Position numbers and translations under genes: made by a program
Shown: positions 1 through 6,200 of the stretch, one piece after another
Numbering within the stretch: position 1 is the stretch's first letter
Layout of the letters: each line of letters starts with the position of its first letter
DNA from: an uncultured delta proteobacterium
Lineage (GTDB): Bacteria; Desulfobacterota; WTBG01; CAIYCZ01; CAIRTM01
Assembly (NCBI GenBank): GCA_903881505.1
Contig: CAIRTM010000114.1
Location: forward strand, 1 to 35,664
DNA: 35,664 nt
Reading direction: 5' to 3'
The notes under the pieces: generated by a model
The model's database searches: none
The model's input: only the letters and a program-made list of their open reading frames with translations
Told to the model about the DNA's origin: nothing

Positions 1-1533
1 CTTGAGCAGGCTGACGATGTATTTTGGGTAGTTCTGCCACCAGTTGACCGAGCTGGCGACTTTTGTCATGGGGGTATTGGTCTTGAGATAGTCGGCAAGG
101 GCAGCCTGTGAAGCCCGCGGGGCGGCCATATATCCCGGCAGGTAGTGATAGAGCAGGGCAAAGTCGGTTGAACCCTGCACGTTGGGCTCGCCGCGCAGCG
201 CATTGACGCCGCCGCCGCATATGCCGATATTGCCCAGCAGCAGCTGAACGATGGCCATGGTGCGGATGTTCTGCACCGCGGTCGTGTGCTGCGTCTGGCC
301 GAGGGCATACATGATCGTGCCGGCACGGTTCCTGACGCCTGTTGAGGCAAACGTTTCATACACGCTCAGCAGGTCCTTGCGGGGCGTGCCGGTAATGTCG
401 GAAACCTTCTCCAGCGTGTAGCGGGAATAATGTTGTTTGAGCAGCTGGAACACGCAGCGGGGGTCCTGCAGCGTGGGGTCTGTTTTCGGCGTGCCGTCGT
501 CATTAAACTGGAAGGCCCATTTCGATTTGTCGTATTTGCGGGTTGCGGCATCGTAGCCCGAAAACAGGCCGTCATTGAAATCGAATGCATCCCCGACAAG
601 GTAGGGCGCATTGGTGTAGCTGACGACATACTCTTTAAAATACTTTTCGTTTTCGAGGATGTACTTGATCATGCCGCCCAGAAAGGCGATGTCGGTTCCC
701 GGCCGCAGGCGGGCGTAAATGTCGGCCTTGGCCGATGTGCGGGTAAACCGGGGGTCGACATTGATTATCTTGGCCCCGCGAGCCTGCGCCCGCAGAACCC
801 ATTTGAATGAAATCGGGTGATGCTCGGCAGCATTGCTGCCCTGTATCAGAAAAACATCACTGTTCTTAAGGTCGATCCAGTGATTCGTCATTGCGCCGCG
901 TCCGAACGACTCTGCCAGAGCCGGTACAGTCGGACCGTGTCAGACACGCGCCTGGTGATCGATATACACCATGCCCAGGGCGCGCGCCATGGATACCATC
1001 ATGAAGCATTCTTCGCTGTTTACATTGGAGCTTCCATGAAACGCAATTGTATCAACGCGATTGACCGTCTGCCCCTGGCTGTTCTGCCTGATGAAACCGG
1101 CGTCGCGGTCCTTTTTAATGTTGCGTGCGATTTTGTCAACCGCCCACGTCCAGTCCTTCTTCTCCCATGTGTCGCTGTTGGGGGCGCGGTACAGCACGTC
1201 CCGCAGCCGGTGCTGGTTGGCCGCCGTGGTTTCCATGATATTGGCGCCCTTGGGGCACAGGGTGCCTTCGCTGACCGGATGGTCGGGGTCGCCCTCGATG
1301 TTGATAACGGTGCCGCTCTTGTCGGTGCTGCAGATCAGGCCGCAGCCGACCGAACAGTAGCAGCAGATCGAAGTCGTCTGGGTGGCCTCCCGCAGTTTTT
1401 TCATCCTGTCCATGTCGCCGACGTGCGCCATGGCAGGCTTGGTATCAAGGCCGAGAGCGGAGAGGGTCAGCCCCCCGGCCAGTGTAGCGCCCGAGCCTTT
1501 CAGGAACTGCCTGCGCGTTACGGATGTTGCCAT
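1..1533 (-). CDS. fdnG: Formate dehydrogenase alpha subunit, selenocysteine-containing, Tat-exported (partial, 3' end outside window)
   Basis: Oxidises formate to CO2 at a Mo- or W-bis-pterin site; family knowledge places it in the periplasm with beta and gamma partners, which would lie beyond the left edge. Translation starts at the ATG at 1533, which has GGAAAGGAG upstream, and gives a Tat signal (TRRQFLKGSG, residues 6-15). A [4Fe-4S] site follows (C57/58, C60, C64, C95). At codon 198 (940-942) the frame meets TGA and continues without interruption as HGPTVPALAESFG to position 1, so the TGA is read as Sec; the context ARV-U-HGPTV is that of FdnG/FdoG. E. coli FdnG has its Sec at residue 196. 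The visible part is 511 codons of a protein usually about 1000 residues long. The fdnG symbol rests on family resemblance; an Fdh-type two-subunit enzyme is also possible. Molybdenum versus tungsten cannot be decided from the sequence. Confidence 0.95.
900..942 (-). promoter_or_regulatory. Sec UGA codon and bacterial SECIS hairpin of formate dehydrogenase
   Basis: The UGA occupies 940-942 on the minus strand. The roughly 40 nt after it can fold: GTCCG just after the UGA pairs with CGGAC about 25 nt later, and ACT with AGT, leaving a G/U-rich apical part containing GGCTCTGG. This matches the position and layout of the SelB-binding hairpins of E. coli fdhF/fdnG, where the first bases after UGA are also CACGG. 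Folding was done by eye. Confidence 0.65.
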
Positions 1534-1586
1534 AGTGTGCTCCTTTCCTGTAGCATGCGTTATCGTATCACATGTTTCGATCGACG

Positions 1587-1604
1587 CCCGTACTGCCGTA
1601 CGGG
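1587..1604 (-). repeat. Perfect 7-bp hairpin in the formate dehydrogenase 5' UTR
   Basis: CCCGTAC and GTACGGG are separated by four bases, 54 nt upstream of the formate dehydrogenase start and downstream of the terminator-like hairpin. It could be an mRNA hairpin or a protein-binding palindrome; nothing in the sequence decides this. Confidence 0.5.
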
Positions 1605-1630
1605 ATGCAAGGATATTCGTGATGCTTTGA

Positions 1631-1674
1631 AAAAACAAAAAAAGCCATTTCCTTTATGAAAGGACAATAGCTTT
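1631..1674 (-). terminator. Intrinsic terminator or attenuator upstream of formate dehydrogenase
   Basis: On the minus strand AAAGCTATT pairs with AATGGCTTT (one G-U pair), then after a bulged G TCCTTT pairs with AAAGGA around a CAT loop. A T-rich run of seven T, G and five T follows directly. This is a classic Rho-independent terminator. It sits about 100 nt before the formate dehydrogenase start and reads in the same direction, so it must be bypassed for the gene to be expressed from any promoter further upstream. Confidence 0.8.
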
Positions 1675-1912
1675 TACATAACCTCGATGAGCATGCACGG
1701 CTGAGGGAAAACCCGTCAGCGCATGTGTCCGCCGATTGCCTGTCAGTGCAACAGCCGGGCTTTCGGGGAAACACCCATGTTTGTCTGCAAGCCATTCCCT
1801 TTCCAACTCCAAAAGGCAAAGCCCTTTCGGGTTTTGCCCTCTCGATCAGTTCTCCTGACAGTGTGCTGCTGTAGGGAGACTGGCTCGGGAACTCAAGTGT
1901 GCAACCGTGTAC
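1675..1912 (-). ncRNA. Structured leader RNA of formate dehydrogenase, class not recognised
   Basis: Between a TTGACT box (1930-1935) and the terminator, the minus strand holds several nested hairpins. CAGTCTCC pairs with GGAGAACTG, with ACAG/CTGT inside. GGCAAA/TTTGCC encloses CCC-GAAA-GGG, a GNRA tetraloop. GGCTT/AAGCC encloses AAACA/TGTTT. CATGC/GCATG encloses GCTGA/TCAGC and GGG/CCC. No convincing protein is encoded. The layout of hairpins, then terminator, then gene is that of a riboswitch or attenuator. I compared it from memory with cobalamin, c-di-GMP-I, SAM and TPP cores and saw no match; I could not exclude a divergent molybdenum-cofactor motif. Confidence 0.5.
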
Positions 1913-2088
1913 CACAGGGGTTTGCCCGCAGTCAAGTATTTATTGAAACACTGGAATGCACTATCGTTGCGGGGAAGCTGCGGTCGGCGCGTCAACCGGA
2001 AAGCGTGCCTGCGGCAGCGCAGCCGGCGCGGAAAAGTAATTGCTGGATAAGGTCCGCGTTAATGAGATGCAAAAGGCGGCAGTTTTTA

Positions 2089-2117
2089 TTGACACACCCG
2101 GCAATCCCTCCTATACT
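2089..2117 (+). promoter_or_regulatory. Near-consensus sigma-70 promoter of the xdhC-like operon
   Basis: TTGACA (2089-2094) and TATACT (2112-2117) are separated by exactly 17 bp, placing the transcript start near 2124, about 43 nt before the ATG at 2167. It is one of the best-matching promoters in the window. Confidence 0.85.
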
Positions 2118-2166
2118 TTGCGCAAACCTGAGAAGGCCTGCCAACAGCCCTTGCGGCGGAGTGAAT

Positions 2167-2934
2167 ATGTCGATTATACACACAACCGTTGAGCTTCTCG
2201 CCGCAGGCCGGACGTTCTGCCTTGCAACCGTTGCCTCATCCGGAGATGAGCGCGTAGCGGCCGGTACAAAAGCGCTTATCCTCGAGGACGGTACTGTCGA
2301 GCAGGCAACAGGGGTTGATGCCCTCGATGCAGCGCTCGGAGGCGCGGCCCTCGAGGTGCTTGCATCCCGCAGACGTCAGACGCGGGAAGTGCTGCCCGGC
2401 GTTCTTGTCTACTTCGATATTCTTTTCCAGAAAACCCGGCTGGTTGTCTGCGGCGCGGGCCATATCGCCATTCCGCTGGCCCGTTTCGCCCGGGAGGTCG
2501 GCTTTGAGGTAACGGTCATCGACGACCGCGAGGATTTCGCGAGTCCGGAGCGCTTTCCGGGCTGCGAGGTTATCGCCCGTGATTTTGTGCCCGCGCTCAG
2601 GGACCTTCCCATGAACCGGGCGACCTATGCCGTCGTGATCACGCGCGGCCATGAGCATGACGCCGAATGCCTTGCCGAAATCCTGAAGCGCGAAACCGGC
2701 TACGTGGGCCTTATCGGCAGCAGGCGGCGGGTGGCCTTCGTGCTTGAAATGCTCGGCCGGCAGGGCATACCCGGCAGCCGCCTCGAGGACGTGTTCACGC
2801 CGATCGGCATTCCGATCGGGGCCGAGTCCCCGGAGGAAATAGCCGTTTCAATCGCGGCGGAGCTGGTCTGCATGCGGCGCAAGGGGCCGCGGCAGGCCCG
2901 GGCGCTGAAAGATTCGATCAGGGGGCTGCGATGA
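2167..2934 (+). CDS. XdhC family protein with C-terminal Rossmann domain and degenerate CoxI domain
   Basis: A 255-residue XdhC/CoxI-family protein. Family members help sulfurate and insert the molybdenum cofactor of molybdoenzymes. The C-terminal part begins with a Rossmann motif (VVCGAGHIAIPLARF) followed by the typical VIDDRE acidic turn, VITRGHEHD and YVGLIGSRRR, all hallmarks of the XdhC C-terminal domain. The first ~95 residues resemble the CoxI domain (TVASSGDERVAAGTKALI) but lack its GGGC cysteine motif. The start at 2167 is chosen for GGAG at 2158-2161 and the position of the promoter; longer frames begin upstream of the promoter and are implausible. It overlaps the next gene by 4 bp (ATGA), so the two are translated together and probably form one functional unit. 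The usual target, a xanthine dehydrogenase-type hydroxylase, is not in this window. Confidence 0.9.
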   Translation: MSIIHTTVELLAAGRTFCLATVASSGDERVAAGTKALILEDGTVEQATGVDALDAALGGAALEVLASRRRQTREVLPGVLVYFDILFQKTRLVVCGAGHIAIPLARFAREVGFEVTVIDDREDFASPERFPGCEVIARDFVPALRDLPMNRATYAVVITRGHEHDAECLAEILKRETGYVGLIGSRRRVAFVLEMLGRQGIPGSRLEDVFTPIGIPIGAESPEEIAVSIAAELVCMRRKGPRQARALKDSIRGLR

Positions 2935-3257
2935 CCGACAGGGAATTTTTTGAAAAACTCGCTGAGTGTGAACGCGACAGGCTGCCGGTCTGCGCCGCGA
3001 CAATCGTGCGCACGTTCGGCTCGACGCCGCGCGAGACCGGCGCCAAGATGATCATCACCGCCGACGGTTCGACCTGGGGCTCGGTCGGCGGGGGCTGCGG
3101 TGAAAACCAGGTGCGCAGCGCATCCCTGAAATGCCTGCTGGTTACGAAGAAACCGCTTCTGCTTGACGTTGATCTCACCGATGATCTCGGGACAAAGGGC
3201 GGCGATGTGTGCGGGGGCAGAATGCACATCCTTGTAGAACCCTACATCTGGGCATAG
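2931..3257 (+). CDS. Stand-alone XdhC/CoxI N-terminal domain protein
   Basis: A 108-residue protein that corresponds to the whole N-terminal domain of XdhC/CoxI: TIVRTFGSTPRETGAKMII, then ADGSTWGSVGGGCGE and DVCGGRMHILVEP near the end. The GGGC cysteine and the later C-G-G cysteine, missing from the CoxI-like part of the preceding gene, are present here. The ATG overlaps the stop of the upstream gene (ATGA). In most bacteria the two domains are fused in the order CoxI then Rossmann; here they are separate genes in the opposite order. The likely role is binding molybdenum cofactor or carrying sulfur to it, together with the Rossmann protein; this is inference from the family. Confidence 0.88.
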   Translation: MTDREFFEKLAECERDRLPVCAATIVRTFGSTPRETGAKMIITADGSTWGSVGGGCGENQVRSASLKCLLVTKKPLLLDVDLTDDLGTKGGDVCGGRMHILVEPYIWA

Positions 3258-3585
3258 CAGGCTTTCATTGTGTAGCGGCTCTATGCTCTGTCCGGAAAAA
3301 CAATAGTATCGCTATCGGGATCGCTATCGCAATCGAAGGTTTTATAAAAGCCGATACCGATAGCGATCCTGATAGCGATAGCGATGCACCCCAAACGGCG
3401 CAATCTCAGAATGCCGGCGTCGCATGAGCTTCGATTCACAAACCGAAGCAAAGTTACTATGCACAGTACTGTTTTGGACATATGTGAAACATTCTCCGGA
3501 ATACTGCAGGGCCTAGCATGTGCCCTGCCGGGCGTGCCGGGATGCGGCACGCGTGTCTATGGTACATTCATCAAAGGAGGACGCC
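3258..3585 (+). other. Intergenic region before the molbindin gene
   Basis: Besides the large inverted repeat it holds a weak promoter candidate, TTCACA (3435-3440) and TATGCA (3458-3463) with a 17-bp spacer, about 120 nt before the molbindin ATG, and a short palindrome ACAGTACTGT. I see no gene. A ModE-type site was looked for and not recognised. Confidence 0.35.
3308..3379. repeat. Large imperfect inverted repeat built of ATCGCT units
   Basis: The left arm (3308-3329) and right arm (3358-3379) are 22 bp each and complementary with a single mismatch. Each arm is itself a short array of ATCGCT/GCTATCG units. The 28-bp middle continues the pairing (ATCG/CGAT, then TTTT/AAAA). As RNA or cruciform DNA it would be one hairpin about 72 nt long. 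It lies 50 bp after the second XdhC gene and may act as transcript end or be a dispersed palindromic repeat; there is no T-tract. Confidence 0.85.
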
Positions 3586-3795
3586 ATGAAACTCGGAGCA
3601 CGCAATCAGCTGAAGGGTACGGTACAGCAGATAAAGAAGGGCTCTATCATGTGCCAGATAACGGTTGAGCTCGACCCGAAGGGGCGCATGTCGTCGGTGT
3701 GCACCCTTGATTCGCTCAAGGAACTCGGCATCAAGAAGGGCGACAAGGTCCGCCTGATCGCCAAGGCCGTGAATGTGCTGGTGATCAAGGATTAG
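3586..3795 (+). CDS. Molbindin (single Mop/TOBE domain molybdate- or tungstate-binding protein)
   Basis: A 69-residue protein consisting of one Mop/TOBE fold: MKLGARNQLKGTVQQIKKGS, then CQITVEL, and the ending DKVRLIAKAVNVLVIKD. Family members bind molybdate or tungstate in oligomers in the cytoplasm and act as metal store or sensor. The start has a strong ribosome-binding site (AAAGGAGG, 3573-3580). It stands alone on the plus strand, converging on hypE with 52 bp between the stop codons. Its place between XdhC-like genes and a modABC transporter supports a role in Mo/W homeostasis. A short imperfect hairpin (GTGCC/GGCAC) lies in its leader. Confidence 0.93.
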   Translation: MKLGARNQLKGTVQQIKKGSIMCQITVELDPKGRMSSVCTLDSLKELGIKKGDKVRLIAKAVNVLVIKD

Positions 3796-3847
3796 CGGCC
3801 GCGACTGACTGCATGTAGAACACTGCTCTGGACGCCGCTGAATTGAT

Positions 3848-4864
3848 TTAACAGATACGCGGCAGCTGATCGGACACAAGGGCGTCGAGTATGCGCCTGC
3901 CGCGCGAAGGCGTCTGGAGGTAGACGCCGGCCGGCGCTTGCGCCGCTTCGAGGATTTCGCCGATCACGGCGGCGTTGCGCCCGAGCTGATGCGAGCGCAG
4001 GCGCCTGAGCACCGCGGGAGCGGCCTGTTTGTCGACGATCAGTACAATCGTACCCTCGTTGGCCAGATACCACGGGCTCAGCCCGAGCATCTCGCACAGC
4101 CCCTCGACCTGCGGCTTTACCGGTATGCGCTCCTCCTCCAGAAGCACCCGATGGCCTGATTTTGAAGCGATTTCATTGAGGACCGTTGCCGCGCCGCCGC
4201 GCGTGGCATCGCGCATGAACCTGACCGCGCCGGGGAACTGCGCCAGCAGCGGCAGCACCAGGTCATGCAGTGACGCGCAGTCACTGGCGATATCGGCCTG
4301 AATGTTGAGCTCTCCGCGCGCGAGCAGGATGGCGGCGCCGTGGTCCCCGATATCACCCGATACGATGACGGCGTCGCCTTCAGCGATACGGCCTGTGCCC
4401 AGATCGGCTCCGGCCTGCAGGCTGCCGATACCGGCAACGGTGATGAATACGCCGTCACCCTTGCCGCGCTCGACGACCTTGGTGTCCGCGGCAACCACCT
4501 CGACACGGGCATTGCGGCACTCGCGCGCGAAATTTTCGGCGATCAGCGCGAGTGTGTCCGTCTCGAATCCTTCCTCGATGATAAAGGCCGCGGTCAGGCA
4601 CTTCGGTACAGCCCCGCACACAACCAGGTCATTGACGGTTCCGCACACGGCGAGCTTGCCGATATCGCCGCCGGGGAAGAACAGGGGCCGCACGGTAAAG
4701 GCGTCGGTTGTGGCGACGAGCTGCCCGCTGCCGAGGCTGACACGTGCGGCATCGTCGGCCTCATCCAGCGCGGCGCTCTTCAGGTGCGGCATGAACACAT
4801 CTTCTATCAGGCGCTGTGTCAGCCTGCCGCCGGACCCGTGGCCGAGTGTGATTTTCGCGCTCAT
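3848..4864 (-). CDS. hypE: Hydrogenase maturation protein HypE (carbamoyl dehydratase)
   Basis: Makes the cyanide ligands of the [NiFe] site: the thiocarbamate carried on its C-terminal cysteine by HypF is dehydrated to thiocyanate with ATP. The 338-residue protein starts with the family motif KITLGHGSGGRLTQRLI and ends exactly in PRIC, so the essential terminal cysteine (C338) is intact. The PurM/AIRS-type fold is shown by LVATTDAFTVRPLFFPGG and FMRDATRGGAATVLNEIA. It is the last gene of the hydrogenase operon and overlaps hypC by 4 bp. Between it and the convergent molbindin gene there is only a long-looped AGCGGC/GCCGCT inverted repeat without a T-run, so I see no clear terminator. Confidence 0.98.
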   Translation of the reverse strand: MSAKITLGHGSGGRLTQRLIEDVFMPHLKSAALDEADDAARVSLGSGQLVATTDAFTVRPLFFPGGDIGKLAVCGTVNDLVVCGAVPKCLTAAFIIEEGFETDTLALIAENFARECRNARVEVVAADTKVVERGKGDGVFITVAGIGSLQAGADLGTGRIAEGDAVIVSGDIGDHGAAILLARGELNIQADIASDCASLHDLVLPLLAQFPGAVRFMRDATRGGAATVLNEIASKSGHRVLLEEERIPVKPQVEGLCEMLGLSPWYLANEGTIVLIVDKQAAPAVLRRLRSHQLGRNAAVIGEILEAAQAPAGVYLQTPSRGRRILDALVSDQLPRIC

Positions 4865-5088
4865 TGCAGCCTGCTCACCTCCTCGAGAATCTCGAGCGTA
4901 TCGCGCGCTGAATCTTCATCGAGCTTTGCGATCGCGGAACCCACATGAATCATCAGCCAGTCGCCGACCTTCAGATCCTCCTCCGCGACAAGGGCGATCG
5001 ATACGTCGCGCCGTACGCCCTTTGTCTCGACCAGGGCCCTGAACGGGGGCATGATCTCGACGATCCTCATCGGAATTCCCAGGCACAT
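4861..5088 (-). CDS. hypC: Hydrogenase assembly chaperone HypC
   Basis: A 75-residue chaperone that, with HypD, carries the Fe(CN)2CO unit to the large subunit. The N-terminal MCLGIPMRIVEI with Cys2 is the signature of the family, and the length is typical. It overlaps hypE by 4 bp and is followed 1 bp from the hypD stop, consistent with tight translational coupling. Confidence 0.98.
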   Translation of the reverse strand: MCLGIPMRIVEIMPPFRALVETKGVRRDVSIALVAEEDLKVGDWLMIHVGSAIAKLDEDSARDTLEILEEVSRLQ

Positions 5089-5089
5089 G

Positions 5090-6196
5090 CTAGAACCTCC
5101 TTTTCACTGCAGCACCGAACCGGCTCCAGATATGGCAGGCGCCTTCTTCGGAAACCATGCACGGCCCGAACGGATCCATGATGGTACATTTTTTTTCGAA
5201 CAGCGCGCATTCGTTTGGATAGCTCTGCCCCAGAACGACCCTGTGGCACAGGCATCCCTTCGGGATATCCTGATCAGCGCTGTCCTCGATGCAGACGCCG
5301 TACCGCAGCCGGGCATCATGGCGGCGGTATGCATCCTTTAAAAACAGCCCGGAGTTTTCAACACTGCCGACCGCCCGCCAGAAGGCCTGATCGACCCGGA
5401 ACACGTTCTCCATCAATGCCCGTGCCGACTTGTTGCCATCGGGTTTCACATAGCGGGCGTATTCATTGGCGAGCCCGGCCTTCTCCCCGCCGATCATCCT
5501 GAGAATCATCTCCAGCGCAGCCAGAACATCAACCGGTTCAAAGCCCGCGACGGCAACCGGCAGCGCATGCCGTGCCGGGAAACGCTCCCAGTCCTGCGCG
5601 CCCACGATCACGCAGACGTGGCCGGGAGCAAGCAGGCCGTCAAGGGCCTGGGTAGCCCGGCCGCCGAGCACAAGCGTCTCTACCGCCGGCGCGGTCAGCT
5701 TCAGGGCGGTCAGCAGGGAAAAATTATCCGGGACCTGCCGGGCGAAAAGCGCCGCCACCGGCGCGGCGGTCGTTTCAAACCCGGCGGCAAAAAGGACGAA
5801 CTCACGGCCGGGCTCTTTGCGCGCGGCTTCAAGCGCATCATCGGGGCTGTAGATGATCCTGACATCGGCCCCTTCGCCGTGCGCGTCCATCAGCGAACCG
5901 TAGCGCGTGCGCACCCTGAGCATGTCGCCGAAACTCAAAACCGTTACGCCCTGTTTTGCCAGTGCGATCGCCTCGCCGATATCATGCTCCGCGCACACGC
6001 ACACGGGGCAGCCGGGGCCGGGGATCAATTCAAGGCCTTCGGGCATCAGGCCGCGCAGGGCCCATTCGGCGATCGAGCGCTCGTGTGAGCCGCATACATT
6101 CATGATTTTCAGGCCGCGGCCGACGGCATCGAAGCGCCTGCGGATGGATGCGGCCAGCGCGTCAATGGTTTTCCGGTTCCGGTACCTGTTCTCCAT
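5090..6196 (-). CDS. hypD: Hydrogenase maturation factor HypD
   Basis: A 368-residue Fe-S protein that with HypC forms the scaffold on which the Fe(CN)2CO group is built. Conserved signatures are present: IMNVCGSHERSIAEWALRG, LIPGPGCPVCVCAE, FAAGFETTAAP and a C-terminal cysteine-rich region including KGCLCHRVVLG and KKCTIMDPFGPCMVSEEGAC for the [4Fe-4S] cluster. Length matches the family (about 370). It lies 4 bp after hypF and 1 bp before hypC. Confidence 0.98.
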   Translation of the reverse strand: MENRYRNRKTIDALAASIRRRFDAVGRGLKIMNVCGSHERSIAEWALRGLMPEGLELIPGPGCPVCVCAEHDIGEAIALAKQGVTVLSFGDMLRVRTRYGSLMDAHGEGADVRIIYSPDDALEAARKEPGREFVLFAAGFETTAAPVAALFARQVPDNFSLLTALKLTAPAVETLVLGGRATQALDGLLAPGHVCVIVGAQDWERFPARHALPVAVAGFEPVDVLAALEMILRMIGGEKAGLANEYARYVKPDGNKSARALMENVFRVDQAFWRAVGSVENSGLFLKDAYRRHDARLRYGVCIEDSADQDIPKGCLCHRVVLGQSYPNECALFEKKCTIMDPFGPCMVSEEGACHIWSRFGAAVKRRF

Positions 6197-6200
6197 CGCC

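Larger units (their letters stand above)
1534..2088. other. Divergent intergenic region between formate dehydrogenase and the xdhC-like operon
   Basis: There is no gene here that I can support. From left to right it holds the formate dehydrogenase 5' UTR with a small palindrome, the terminator-like hairpin, the structured leader, a weak minus-strand promoter candidate (TTGACT at 1930-1935 with only a poor -10 near 1907-1912) and about 150 bp in which I see nothing. Open frames crossing it have no ribosome-binding site and look like chance. Confidence 0.6.

Noticed and set aside
1675-1912. Formate dehydrogenase leader as a known riboswitch (cobalamin, c-di-GMP-I, SAM, TPP)
   Set aside because: A GGGCAAAAC stretch and a GAAA tetraloop look superficially like c-di-GMP-I, but the conserved second half (GACGCAAAGCC) is absent; the core boxes of the other classes are absent too.
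1899-1914. Sigma-54-like TGGTAC...TTGCA upstream of formate dehydrogenase (minus strand)
   Set aside because: The GG and GC elements are 9 bp apart instead of the required 10, a spacing sigma-54 tolerates badly; no enhancer-like site was seen.
1568-1915. A 115-codon frame on the minus strand across the leader
   Set aside because: It runs through every hairpin and the terminator, has no ribosome-binding site and no domain; the RNA structure explains the region better.
1723-2166. A 148-codon N-terminal extension of the XdhC-like protein
   Set aside because: It would begin upstream of a near-consensus promoter and cross the formate dehydrogenase leader; family length and ribosome site favour the ATG at 2167.
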